Of a stretch of 64,000 nucleotides of DNA, positions 11,929 through 24,827 are shown one piece after another. The notes beneath the pieces are model-generated. The model was not told the DNA's origin and did not search any database. It saw only the letters and a program-made list of their open reading frames with translations. Positions within the stretch are counted from its first letter, which is position 1; every line of letters starts with the position of its first letter. Position numbers and translations under genes: made by a program. Origin of the DNA: Icerya purchasi (Eukaryota > Arthropoda > Insecta > Hemiptera > Monophlebidae); contig CM077115.1 in NCBI GenBank assembly GCA_039619475.1, positions 393,610,557 to 393,674,556 of the forward strand. The letters run 5' to 3'.

Positions 11929-13792
11929 GTGAAAAGTAATAATACTAAGCGTATTAAATAACAGTACTTTGGCCGAGTTATTAGCGGAAGACGGAAATAA
12001 ATTACGTCTAAAAGCGAAGTAATGATTTTACGAGAAGAGAGAATTATACCCGTCAAGTGCCTTCTTAAAAGTCCGCTATGCAAGTTCTACCGAATATTTT
12101 ATAATTCTTTATTTTTAATATCCATTTAAATCTGAAACTTCTTTTCATTCGATTTTTTCTGCTGGATGAGTTTGCAAAAAATATTATACTTAAAATATTT
12201 TTATCCTCGTCATAGCTGAGAAGTTAGCTCTGTATAGTTAATTCTTACCACTCTACCTCAAGCGACCTTCAGCCGAAAAAAATACAAACTGTAACGGGTA
12301 GTGTTATTCTTTTTACCAGTACTAATAATAATAAAAAATCCCGACTTTCAATAACCGTCAAAACCAGCTGAATAATACATATTTGCAACGTTTTTTCTTA
12401 GTGTAGAGGCAGTCTAAATAATAAAGGACAAGGATTGTATATCAGGAATTTGATAGAATAATTATTACGAAGGTTCCAAGTATGCCCCGAAATTACCGCG
12501 ACACCGGAGTTAATGTTCGACTAGCATAAAAATCTAATAATTTCTTCAGCTAAAATTTCACGTTAATATCATATAACGATTTATGAATTAATCTGTATTA
12601 ACACTCTGATTTTATCATTTATTATCAAAAATTTATGACGATTAAATATGCTGTTTTCTTTTTTTTTAATTTTTAATAAGCATGAAAAACGTTTACCGTT
12701 CGATTATGACTAATGAAAGATAATTTGAACAGATGTTTTATATTTTGTCCGATAAAGTAGCGCTTTCGGTATACATTTAGAACAGCTAGCAGATTATTCC
12801 GGTGACGACTTGTACTATACAGTTCAGGAGCCAATATTTAGGAGCAACTTTCTTCGAGTTACCAACATTTTGTCCACTACCGAATCGTTGATGTTTTTTA
12901 AGCGCTTGAATGGTAATTAAAAATTGTTCCAATTACCGCCGTTATATAGTACAACTCCGTTAATGCAGTTAACACCAGCTCTTTATATTAGGGGTTGAAT
13001 TTTTAATAACATCCAAACCATCGTGTCGGACTTTTCGATAGAAAATTCCAGACCACAATCCCCGCGAAATGTTTTACAAAATCAGTGCGAAGAAAATAAT
13101 ATAATTTTTTTATTATCGGACGTAATGTAAGAAGGTTGTCAGAGAATTTTTGTATAAGAGAGGATTTTCACTTAATTTAGGAACGATTTCTAAACCAATT
13201 TTTGTTTTTTGCTGCGACAAAAAGATCAGCCTCACTTAAAAAAGCCTCGAACTGTTCGAGTTTTTCTTTCGGTATTGTTGAATTTAATGCATATCAGGCG
13301 ACAGGTTCTATGAAATATTTTTCAATTTATTCCTCTTTACTGAAAACCTTTTTTTTTTTTTTTTTTTTGATCCCCACAATCACATGACCCTTACATAGAG
13401 CTAGTATAATACAAAAACTTATTTATCTGTTCGTTAGAAATTTTTTTAAAACATTCGCATCTTATCACGTTTATTATCCTCAGAAAATATCGCAAATTTA
13501 TGTGCTCATCACGATCTGTAATAGAAATGGAGAGATTGGTTTAAAACATAATTCTGCAAAAATCGAACAGAAAGGATAAGGGCTGCAAGTAACAGAAAAT
13601 TGCGCAACATCAAATTACTTTTAAAATAAAGCGTTCAATTTTCCCTCGTTTAAATGATATTTTCAAATTCAGTTACCAATCGAAATAGTGTAAGTTTGAA
13701 TGAAAATTTTTTTTCTCCTTCAACCAACACTGTCACGCAAATTTATTTCAAGAAAGTCGCCAAAACTAACGGAATTATTTCAATTTCGTAGC

Positions 13793-13823
<31 letters not shown>

Positions 13824-15112
13824 CTTTTGAAAATAAACCGCGGGAATTACAAAAATCCGCTCAAGAATTATTACAGAATTCTAAAACGAGGATGAGGTAA
13901 TTTAATTGACCGACATATCGTTAACAAAACATTCGTTCAGCGTTAATTTTTTTATCACGTTTAACTCGCAAACGTCACATTCCATGGCCAACGAACAAAT
14001 CTAGATGTGTAAGTAATAATTTTTTCGAGTAATAAATTATTAAATTTTCGGCGATACTCAAAATTTCAAAAGGACCTTGAGCATATTTGTATTATTGTTT
14101 GCAATTCGATTAAAATGGAAAAACAAACACGGGTTAGAGTAACCGCAAATGTCGCAAAAAGAATCAGTTAACGAAACAAAATTTTGAAAAATATTTTTTC
14201 AGCGAAGAAGGGAAAGAAAAATAACGTACACGCGCGCAATAGAGAGAGAGAGAGTGAAAGAGAGAAGAATAGAGAAATATCCAATTTACTAGTTAATAAA
14301 TTTTTCTTGCGGCTATAACTTTATTATCCGTAACCAAATATAGGCGGTAAAACTCAGCAATAAAATATTTTTTTCTTTTTTTTTAAATGTTCGATCAGCC
14401 GATGAAATACCAGCAAATTTTAAAAGAAAAAAGACAAAACAGCAGAAACATGAAACGCTGCAATAAATTTTTAATAAACGCAAAAATCCGATCGTAAAAT
14501 GAAGCACTACGTATTATAAATAAAATCATCAGAATTATTGGTCGCATTTAAGAGCAGCTCCCTCGAGCAGACTTGGTCTAATAAATCCAGTTTTCCCTTT
14601 AAACAGTCGTACGGAAGTTACCCTGTTTTGTTGCTAAGCCTAAAATGAAATACGTATTACTTTTTACCTAGGATGAAAATAAAAATTAGTATATTCCTTA
14701 AACCGGACTAAGAACAGAAGAAGAACAAAAGATTAAAATGTTTAATATACATCAACGGCATTTTCCCACATCATCACTGGGTAAAACAGTGTAGAATTTT
14801 TATGAGAAAAATTACTACTTCCAATAGAAAATAGGTTGACAAGAAGTACATACTCCCATTACACACTGTTTCCGACGCAGAGGACTTGGAAATAATATAG
14901 GAAAAATGTTAATACCTAAGGACCGATACTTATTATTTCCATATTTAATTTTGTAAATGTCAAAAAAAAAAATCATAATAATAATAATAATAAAGTGGCC
15001 GAAAAAAATAATACATTTATTAGTTTTATTTATTAATTTCTGACGAACAACGGCAATATATAAAAATGAGAAAAAAACGTTTTTTTTTTGGGGGGTTTAT
15101 TTGTTTTTTTTG
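11929..15112. other. AT-rich stretch without recognised genes
   Basis: No domain-bearing ORF or RNA gene seen. Contains a (TA)n tract at about 13795-13823, a (GA)n tract near 14240-14254 and several homopolymer T runs. Confidence 0.5.
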
Positions 15113-16786
15113 TTGTTTTTTTTGAGCTCATTAACCAAGGACCTTTACCCAGAAACAATAAGGAAAGAAGTCGGTTAAATTTTAATCCGATCAGAAATCT
15201 TTGCTGAAAAAGAAAAAATAGCAAGAATAATCAATTTGGGAAGGAACAGACAGGATATAGGAAGCACAATAAGGAAAAGGAAGCCCAAGCCTCAACAAAT
15301 AGGAATACAAAGCATAACGATCTACAGAAAGAAATGAACACTGGAGGAAGCGGCGTCGCAAATAACTGCATCATCAGGATGGAGAGGAAATTAGGGAAAG
15401 GCGAAATCAGGAGGAAAGCAGCAAAGAATAGCCAAAATGCATACGAACAATGGAAACAACATCAGAGCGTCGAAGAGAGAGATGCAAAAGAAACCCTGAA
15501 TAGGGAAGAAGAGTAGGCTGAACAGACAGATGAAATGAATACTTATTAGAAAAGGAGGGAGCATAAATATTCGATACTATGATCTGACACGGAAGCTTTT
15601 ACATATCGATAGGAGGTTAGCAAATGGAGTATTTTTTTTAAAAAAAGAAGGCGGGTAGATGCAGCAACCGGAGAAAAGAAATCAGCCGTTTCATTAGCAA
15701 AAATATGCCCCTAGGTATCTACAGCAAATCAATATTAATTGAATGGAGAGCGGAAAGATTATGAATGAGTGAACGTATATGGAGGATAACAAAGTCACAC
15801 GAATGATCAGGAAGGGGAGAGGATATGGCGCTCAAGGAGTCAGAGATAATTAAAAAATTGCAGGAATCAGGAGTAAATGAAAATAAAAGAACATAGGATA
15901 GTCCATAATTCGTTTATGAATATGTAACAGAAATAAGGAAGATGAAAAGATTCTGATAGGTTAAAACCAGGAAGAATGAAGGAGGCACCAACACCACCGG
16001 GCCCCCTCGAACCATCCGTATATAAATGATAATATGAGAGGGAAATAGAGGATAGTGCTGTATCATACCTGTTTAATTACGGATAAGGGGAGGTTTTGAG
16101 AAAATGAGGGTAGAATTATTACCTCAGGAGGATGACAGAGATTAATATAGTTGAAGGAAAAACAGGGGCGATTATTAAAGGAGGTAGTGTAATAAGACGA
16201 TGTGAAATAAAAGCTAGAATAGGGATTTTGCTAGGAGTAAAGCACCAGCTATTATAAATCGGAAGGAAGAACTGAACAAGAGTAAAGACGTTTAACAGAA
16301 AAACGATAGCCTAAATAGGATCTACGAATGGACAAGGATGTCGAATTAGATTCAGCAAGAATAGCAGGGATTGGAGAGGATTTGATCGCTCCAAGACAAA
16401 AACGAAGGCAAGAGTTTTGAATTAGATCTAGTTTAGAGAGACGGGTCTTGGACGCACAACCATAAAGAAAAGAACATCAATCAAATTTGGAACGGATAAT
16501 AGGTTTTTGTAAAGAGAAATAGGAAAATAATGATCGCCACTCCATTTAGTTCCCGACAGAGCTTTCATCAAGTTTGACCGGTTAATAGTGGAAGCAGGAA
16601 GATATCTGATATGTTCAGAGAAAGACAAACTACTATCAAGAAAGATACTGAGATAACAGAAGCAATTAACACGAGAAAGAGATATATTGTTTAAGTATAG
16701 ATTAACCAAAGCAGGGTTATAGGGTCGAAGAGTAAAAATAGTATACGAAGGCTTAAAGGGAAAAATCGAAAAATTAACTAATGACT
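15113..16786 (-). pseudogene. LINE remnant: RT thumb, RNase H and 3' end (copy B)
   Basis: Minus-strand copy of the pyrimidine-rich LINE family. From 16786 downward it first encodes the end of the RT: LVNLYLNNISLSRVNCFCYL, LDSSLSFSEHIRYLP and NLMKALSGTKWSGD (ORF at 16709-16428). Next comes the RNase H region (15595-16412), almost identical to 9889-10713. It ends in a 3' terminus reading GTTTCTGGGTAAAGGTCC followed by an A-rich tail near 15125. Stops and frameshifts are frequent. The 3' terminus matches those at 26.3, 34.55 and 62.66 kb, which defines the end of this family. Confidence 0.8.
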
Positions 16787-17670
16787 AATAGTATTACTTT
16801 TGCTTTAAACTCTAGTTCTTTTGCACTAGCTTTATAATTACTTCTATATAGATGGCGCTGAAGTTCTATGGGGCACACAGGGTTAATGGGTGGATGTGTG
16901 AGTAGTGTTATAAATACAGTATAAGATTCTCTGTAAATATAGGCCAATGTTGACACCAACATTTCGTCCTTATTATTAGAAGTCTAATATCGGTTAATAG
17001 TGAATTGGCTTATGTATATAAGTGCGCGTTCTTTAATTATAGCAGATCTATTGTGAAATGTTAAAATATTTATATATTGTAATAATAATAATTAAATACA
17101 GTACTGTTACGATTATTTTATGTAATTATTAATTCTTATTTTTAGTATATATAAACGGGGTTTAATTGGGCTAAATGTAACAGTGAAGGTTGCCTAGTAG
17201 TTTCAATCGATTAAACAAATTTTTATTTTTTACATTATTTTTATGCATACGTAAGCTGTATGAGTGGGGACATATGTGTCGTGTGATTGATTGGACGCCT
17301 GATTGGATATAAGTAAATTTGTAAGTAAATGTGTGATTGATTGCATTAGTGCGATAAATTTTAAGATTACATATTTTATAATACAATAATTAACATGTTT
17401 ATTTTATTTTTTTTGTTTTTCTTTTAAATTTTACATCGTATACAGATGTTTCATTCTGTTTTTCTTATTTCTTTTGCTTTTTATATTAATTTAATAATAC
17501 AGTTAGTTATTTGGTCAAGAACATTTGTACAACCATATAACGGCTACTGTAACTAAATTTAAAAAATTTCTTTTTTTTTCAATAGAAATCCCTGCAGCTC
17601 GCGCAGTTATGCGCATATGCGGTGTAAATTGTAAGTTACGCGTTATGAAAATTGTAATTATTTTTTAAGT
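16787..17670. other. Unassigned sequence, possibly LTR-like
   Basis: Contains a TATATAAG box-like site near 17020, a promoter-like layout, and A-rich ends, which brought a solo LTR to mind. I could not define paired TG...CA ends, a target duplication or a primer-binding site. No coding motif. Confidence 0.25.
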
Positions 17671-17675
17671 AAATA

Positions 17676-17719
17676 AATTGAAATTGAAATTGAAATTGAA
17701 ATTGAAATTGAAATTGAAA
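17676..17719. repeat. (GAAATT)n microsatellite
   Basis: About seven uninterrupted copies of a 6-bp unit followed by A9. Simple-repeat tails of this form are common at LINE 3' ends, but I do not recognise a LINE body upstream. Confidence 0.85.
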
Positions 17720-18049
17720 AAAAAAGAATGTTCCAGCCAATAAGGGACGAATTAAGAGCTTCATTGGCTGCTAAAACATCATTAGACGAGGAAAAGACGG
17801 TAATTCTGCGCTATACGAAAATTAAAAATTTTTGGACATATCACTAATAACCCATCAGGCTTAAAAAATTTAATTTTTACTAGCTGTTTAAATGGAAATG
17901 GTGTTTAAGTTTAACCCCGGGTTTCCAGACAGATCAGCTTACAGTTAAGCTTGGAAAATCTATGCTTTTTTGATGGCAGTAAAAAGTTTCGAAAAAAAAA
18001 AAAAAATGTTGTTTATCAAAAGACTTTGTCAGACTGATACAAATGTAGG

Positions 18050-18110
18050 AATAATAAATTAATTAATTAATACATACATATACATACATATATATATACA
18101 TGTAATATAA
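18050..18110. repeat. AATT and ACATAT-rich microsatellite
   Basis: Low-complexity tract of AATTAATTAATT followed by TACATACATATA-like units. Confidence 0.8.
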
Positions 18111-18237
18111 TTTTGGGTTCATATCGAAAACTATGTTGCGTAATTTTCTATAGAAAATGTCTGAGAAAATACAACATTTTCTAAACAACTTTAAACTTCG
18201 CTTAACAAAGTGAGGTTAATTATTGCTTAAAAGAAAA

Positions 18238-18331
18238 TTTCGGACAGAACTAAAAATTGGTATAATAAGACCAATTTACAAAAGTGAAGATAGAAAACAG
18301 TGTGATAATTATAGATCAATTTGAAATTAAT
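18238..18331 (+). pseudogene. Small reverse transcriptase fragment
   Basis: One frame reads LKIGIIRPIYKSEDRKQCDN then YRSI before a stop. This matches the block between RT motifs 1 and 2 of non-LTR elements (hydrophobic-IIRPIYKKGD...C-NYRSI). Nothing recognisable lies directly on either side, so it is a stranded fragment. Confidence 0.65.
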
Positions 18332-20499
18332 CTCAGTGGTAGCCAAAGTTTAAATCATTGCCTTCAGTTATCCCATTGCTACTGTCCTTTGTCCTCTCCA
18401 TTTCTGACCGCCTGGTTATTTAGTTATAACTGTTAATTTTTCATGTTGTTGAAAGCTTAATTAGAGTTGAGCGTCAAAAAAGTCCGTAAAGAATTGAAAA
18501 TGGTATTCTCTGTCATTCTAAGAAACTGAACTTTGAAAAAATCTCACCGCTGTTACCATTTTGTACCCGCCTTCTTCCCAATGTGTAACCAGCTATACAT
18601 ATGCTATGACGGAATCAGTAGCAATGAAAAGCGCTTGGCGCCCTGTCAACTAAGAATTTGATTTGCCAACTAGATGGAACTAAGCTAAAAAAGAAAAAGA
18701 AAAATTTTGAAAAAATAATAAAACCCCGAAAGAACTACCGCGTTCGGTATTTATTATAGAGGTGCCAGTTCACGTACTATCAACATTCGATCAGCGCATT
18801 AAAATCGAATTAACTTATTTTTCTTTCGACTATTTCTAGGCGGAGGGCCACGAGCCCAAAAGTTAGAAAAAAAAATAATAAGCGGTAAATCCGGAGCAGG
18901 AAGAGTTGCAATTTTAACTGTATCGTATGCGAACGTTGTAGTTTCAATTATTATTTAGAAAAATATAACTTACTCCCATCTCCCGGCGCAAAAGAAAAAG
19001 ATAGTTTTAAACTAGTTAGCCTGTGATTTAGTGGCTTCGTACGTTGCAGGGAAGACGTAGAAGTGAAATATATCTAACATAGTCAGTGTCTCTGAAAAAT
19101 AAAGGGGTTCCCCGAAAACTTCTTTAAAAACTGATATAGCTTTGAACATTCGTAGAAATTTTTCGATCTGCCGGCAACAATGGCAAAACTTAAAAATGTA
19201 CACACTTGCATTGAGACCTAGCGAATGGTTTAACGGTGATTCTCAAGTAAAAGCTGCTTAGAGTGATTTCACAGTAACGGTGATTGGTAACATCCATCGA
19301 TGCTAGTTATTTAAATTCAAATCGGTCCTACTAACTTACACAGAATACCACGAACGCGCGGAACAAGTCCCTCAAACACTCGACAGCGAATAGGAAAAAG
19401 TGTAAGACGTTCGGCGCATTCTGTTTATTTCGGTGTGTTCTGTTTATTCTAGCGCGAATTCAGACATTTCCGCAAATTCGTTAAGGACAATTTTATAAAA
19501 AGAACGGCCAACGTAAAAATAAATCCTCCATCTCCATTCGTTACAATTCAGATATATAACAGTCAATATGATAGGCGCGCTTTTTCAATACTTTTATCGC
19601 AAAACTTATACTCTTGTACTGTTTGTCTGCTATATCTTTTTCCTTTGTTTTCTTTTTTTTTTTTTTTGGCGAAATTGTTTATTTCTTTGGGATTGTTGAA
19701 CATTAACCCAACGTTACGGCATTTCTTTAAACTGTTCAATGTGAGATAGCAGCCGGATCAGTTCACACGGATTTTCATAACCAACGTAAATAGTTTTAAT
19801 TTTTACGCAAATCATTGTTTTGATGTATGTTTATAAAAACGCATTTCTTTTCACTTTCCATTTTTCACTCAAATTTACCTCTACACTTAAAATTATATTT
19901 ATTCTTACATTTGAAAAAATTAAAAAGAAGGAACAATTTAAATCAAGGCGAGAAACATAATTCCGTTAGAGTTGAAAATTTTTTGCCGAATAATAGTGAT
20001 GAATGATGTGAAATGTGATGAAAGATTTTACTACGGGTAATTGTAAATATGTTCACTTTTTTAGTAGATCTACCTTCAAGGTGATTACTGAAATTTTCTA
20101 CAAAGCTGATCATTCAAGTTTTCCGGAAAAAGAAAATTCGCGAGAACTGCATTGAAAGTGGTAGAGTTGTTCGTTCCTCCTTCTTCATTCATAATAAACG
20201 TACCTTTCAAATTTAAAATTCGCAGGTTAAACGGACTTAAACTACTTATAGAAATAAATGAAAGTTTTTCAAGCTTTGCATTCTTAAGTACACATTTTTC
20301 TAGCAACACAATAAAAATTTATAACTGTAAAAAAAACGTAAATGTAAACAATAATTTAACGAATTTAACTCTTTTTTTTTTTTTTTTTTCTGTTTTTTGG
20401 TTCCCTCGCATCGTGACAGAAATTATAATAGATAATTTGGATTCGAATATGATCAGCGACCGAAGCAATGAAAGAACTAGAAGGAGAAACAACAGAAAG

Positions 20500-20505
<6 letters not shown>
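18332..20505. other. Unassigned sequence
   Basis: No recognisable protein domain, RNA gene or repeat pair. ORFs at 20152-20565 and on the opposite strand depend on the purine microsatellite that follows and are not credible genes. Confidence 0.45.

Positions 20506-20560
<55 letters not shown>
20506..20560. repeat. (GA)n microsatellite
   Basis: A nearly pure GA dinucleotide run, creating artefactual Arg-Glu and Ser-Leu ORFs on the two strands. Confidence 0.95.
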
Positions 20561-20562
<2 letters not shown>

Positions 20563-20942
20563 TGAAAAAAAGAAAGCAGCATTGTAAGGAGTAGGAATTA
20601 AGTTTAAAAGACGTAGAATCAGAAGTTTCTTGAGTATAACTCTAAGAAGTTACAAAGAACAATAAGGAAAGTGCCTGTAAACAATAAACGACAACAAGAT
20701 AATGAGAGAAGCAGAGTAAAAGAGCAGCCGAAAAAAACGAAAAAATATTATATAGCCTGGCAAAAAAAGAAAGTTCCCAAACGAAGAGTGAGGAATAAGA
20801 ACAGACTAAATTAAAAGATGGAAGAAATGTTGACTACGAAAGGACAAACGATACCTCATCAAAATTTCAAATGGAATTTCTTAGATGCATGATTGGTTCC
20901 AGTGCGGGAATTTCAACTTCCGTTACAAAAGTTTAGATTAAA

Positions 20943-20987
20943 ATAGTGAAAAAATCTATAGTGAAAAAATCTATAGTGAAAAAATCT
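20943..20987. repeat. Three exact copies of a 15-bp unit
   Basis: ATAGTGAAAAAATCT is repeated three times in tandem without mismatch. Confidence 0.9.
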
Positions 20988-21802
20988 TCGAGTAAAGTTT
21001 CAAAAAAGCTCCGATAAAACCAGACTTGTCATTTACTCTTAAGATGGTTATCGGTGAACGAATTAAAAGAAAATTCGGTTTTTTTTTATTTAAAATGAAA
21101 TTTACCTTTTCTTAATAACAGACTTCTACGTTGTCGCGAAGAATGTAGAATGCTTTTGAGTACAAATTAATACTACGATCAACAAAAAAGGAGTTCGCTG
21201 GCGCAATGCATTCAACGAATTTCATTTAACTAGCTACAAAAACTTAATCGACGATTATCGATCAATTTTAAAATTACAGGTAAGCAAATAATCACCGGTA
21301 TTGGTACTGCTTGCGTGGCGGTTGGCGGAACTTTAAACAAGAAGGTCAATTTTATTTCTTTAAAACCGTAACCAAACATTCTTTTAAAATACTTTTGTAG
21401 GGATGTTCTATTCTTCAGGCTTTTTCATGAAAATTGCTCAATCACTATTTCAGACGAGCTTTTCGATCATATCTTGTTCCATCAGATCTCTTAAGAAAAT
21501 TTCAATCGTTTTTTTAAAAAGTTGAGAAGAATCGTTCACTCTTCTTTTACAGAATCTACTACTCAGCTACATCGTAAGCAGAATTCCGAAAACAGTTTTT
21601 AATGGTTTTTTTTTGGTTTTTTTTTATTTTTATTCGCAGAAGTTTATAGAACCATCATTGTACACCCTGAACGAGTGACATCCTTAAAATTAAAATGCTC
21701 GCTATATTTCTTTTTAATCCAGAAGTCATTCATACTACGCTGATTTTTAATATAATTTGCCTCAAAACGATATTCACATTAAATAAAAATAAATCAAGAA
21801 TC
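20988..21802. other. Unassigned sequence
   Basis: No gene or repeat recognised. Confidence 0.45.
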
Positions 21803-21805
21803 ATG

Positions 21806-21838
<33 letters not shown>

Positions 21839-21842
21839 ATAC
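21803..21842. repeat. (TA)n(TG)n microsatellite
   Basis: An alternating TA tract passing into TG dinucleotides, 35 bp upstream of the SINE. Confidence 0.9.
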
Positions 21843-21877
21843 ATTTGTATGTTAAATTTTCATGAGTAATCTTTAAG

Positions 21878-22130
21878 GTGCTTGGCTATTAAATCAGAGG
21901 ACACGGGTTCGAGACTTGTCTCGCTCCGGATCCGCATCGCTCCCAGGTTTATACCTAATCTGAAATTGAATTAGGTACCAGAGAAATCTGGGAAAGTAAA
22001 GGCGACTGGGAGAAAGGAACTGGCCGCAATATTCTCCTTAAATTCATTAGGCTTAGTAGAATGTAAACCTTAACTTTACAATCCCGATGTCCTGTCAAGA
22101 GTATGGGACTTACTTTACTTTACTACTTTA
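21878..22130 (+). mobile_element. tRNA-derived SINE, family 1, copy 1
   Basis: Matches the reverse complements of 40780-40980 and 47356-47612. The head contains TGGCTATTAAATCAGAGG, resembling an A-box region, and the B-box-like GGGTTCGAGACTTG. The body includes GGAAAGTAAAGGCGACTGGG, and the 3' end carries TTACTTTACTTTAC repeats. RNA polymerase III boxes plus dispersion in both orientations support a SINE. The parental tRNA is not determined. It encodes no protein and would depend on a LINE partner. Confidence 0.82.
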
Positions 22131-24827
22131 ATTTTAGGTTGCTGTAAATTACCATCGATATGTTTTGCTGGAGTATTTAGTTGTTACAAAATACTAGGCC
22201 ACTGCATTCGTTGTATAGGAACTTTTTTTTTCATAAATAAAAATCAACTAAACTTTTTTAATTTAAGAACGAATATGTATATTAAATTGTACCGATTATT
22301 TCGGATTTCATCTACTAAATAAGAACTTTAAACCGCCACTGCTGTTCACTGAGAACATATATCGTCGATAAAGCTTCCGGATAAAACTTATAACTTATCC
22401 AAATTAATTACAAACAATTAGTCAGTTTGGAAGGTGAACGATATCGATATCGATATATATACATATATATATATATACATATCATACATCACTCCACTGA
22501 GAACTGTGTTGTAAACCCTAGGTTAAAATCGTGTGTGTTTATACTCCGATTTTTACATGAAGTGTAGCATAGAAATGTAAAACACACCACTCTTTATTAC
22601 TCTACATGAAACGGTGTAGAAAAGATTTAAACGAGGATAGTTCCCGGCTATTGGAAAGGAAACTTATTTACGTTGCAGGCTTTTGAAGAATATCGGAGGA
22701 ACAAACGACATCGAGCTTTTCTATCTTAATCTGGTTGGTAAAAAGAAAAAAAAAAAGGAAAAAAAGTTTCCAATAAATTATCGGGACTCGCTGGAGCGTG
22801 TAATAGCGGTTCTAGAGTATCGAGGATTAGTTCAAAATGACGAGATGAATACGTTAAAAAGGAAATTTATGGAACTGCATGAATAAGTTGAAATTTAACG
22901 CTTCGTAGAATTTATTCAATACGCGCGACGCAGTGCTTAAGGCAACTGTGTGTGCATCGTCGTCATTTGCAAAATTATATTTTCCAAAATATATAAGCCT
23001 TCGCCAGATTAATCGCTCGTTGCTCTGTGACCAGCTCTATTTTAATGAAAATATTCAAATTACTCTACTCGACCCTGTCTCTCTTTTTGTTACCCTCAGT
23101 GTATCATTTCCTTCCCATCGCGCCTGAAAACTACTTTCTTCCTTGCCCGCTACAGGCAACATCTGCACTAGCTTTATTCGGCGTCGTCTCCGTATAATTT
23201 TGGTTTTCCAAATTTAATTACTTCTCCGAGCAAAATCTTTTAATCACCCCATCACATTCGTATAGGCGGTATAGAAATTATAACTGTTATACTTTTCCCC
23301 ACACCGACCCCGATTGAAATCGCGTTAAACAATTTTTCAATATATTACGACGTATTTCTAGTAAAATGCGGTTTTAAAAGTTTAATAAACACTAGTAGTA
23401 CAATTGCGTGATTTTAAAAACGGGACGTATAAAGTAACAGTAGAATGGTTGTAAAAATACATGCATGATGCAAACCCAAAACTCCTCGATGCTCTGCGAT
23501 AATTTTAAAGAAACATGAAAAACTACATGTCAATGAGGTGACGTGTCTAACTAGAGACCGGGAAACGGAGTTTATATATGGTTACCGATTTCCATGTAGT
23601 ACCAATAAAGCCCCTTGATGCAATATTTCCACACACTAGTAGGCGGCGGCACGATGTATTTTACAAATTTAATATAGATATAAAGAATAGACGGATTAAA
23701 ATCTAACGGCATAGTTTAGAATGAAAAATGATCCTATCGATCAAAGCCTAAAAAATTAACAAAAAAGCTAAAACCGATGAAACATTTTCTTTCTAAAAGT
23801 ATTGCGCGTGTCGTAAAAAGACAATGATGTTTTACGTAGCAAGAAAAGGTCGAGACAGAAATGCTACCAAAAAAGGACACGCCTGATTTTCTTTTTTATT
23901 TCCTCGCCATTTGGCTAGAGCCTACCGTCATTTAAGTTTTGCATGTTTTTCTTAATAACTTTAGTGACAAAATTTTAGAGAATTATAACTACATATTTAG
24001 CCTCAACAGTAAACGGATCTGAAACAGTATCCGAACAACAGTTGTACGACAATTAGAAAACCAGTCACTCAGCAGAGATTATTAATAAAAGCTGTCCCCT
24101 CTCTTTCACACAATGCGCCGTACTCCATACCGCATTTAGAATTCCACACCTATTCTAGAATACTGTGTCTCATCGTTAATCTGCATGCCAGGTACTTCGA
24201 CTGATGGAGAATTTTTTAATAAATGATAGAGGCTTTTTCGTTTTCGTTGAAAATATTCATTCCACTTTGGGTATAAGTTGTTTTTAATTGAAAATACAAA
24301 TTTCTCCGTATTTAATTTGTGTATTCCTCACCGTTCGAGCAGATTCGATAGTTGTTATTTTTTAAATATACCCATTTAGACATGAAAATCTGTTTTTTTA
24401 ATGATTACTCTTCTAATTTTAACTTTTATATAGCACATCTTTCCAAAATTTATTTTTCGTTGTAAGGTTAAGAATTTTTCATCTTTCGCTGTAAAAAAGT
24501 TCAAATATATAAGAAAGAAACCAGCGTAGAGGTAATTAATGTTTAGATTTTTTGTTCACGGAATAAAAGGCTGCCGAATATCCTCTTTTCCTATGCTTTC
24601 GTGCGCTGAAAAACGTCTCTGGCACTCCGATTTCATTTGTTTTTTTATTACGAAAACCCCATCGTTACAAAAAGTAGATTAATCTTATATATAATTAATT
24701 ATTTTGAAGAAAAAAAAATTAATAACATACATTAACCGCCAAAGTAATAATTTTTTTTAGAGTCGCGCTATTAATAGAGTTTTTTTCTTTCTTTCACGAT
24801 CACATTATTTATCCCCATATATTTACC
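22131..24827. other. Unassigned sequence
   Basis: Includes a mixed TCGATA/(TA)n tract near 22440-22482. The 67-codon ORF at 22683-22886 follows a TTGCAG acceptor-like site, but I recognise no domain, so an exon call is not supported. Confidence 0.4.

Noticed and set aside
16800..17170. Solo LTR with a TATA box
   Set aside because: No paired ends, target duplication or primer-binding site could be defined.
20319..20582. Arg-Glu-rich plus-strand and Ser-Leu-rich minus-strand ORFs
   Set aside because: Created by the (GA)n microsatellite.
22683..22886. Possible host exon with a TTGCAG acceptor-like site
   Set aside because: No recognisable domain, a poly-lysine run, and no supporting neighbouring exon.
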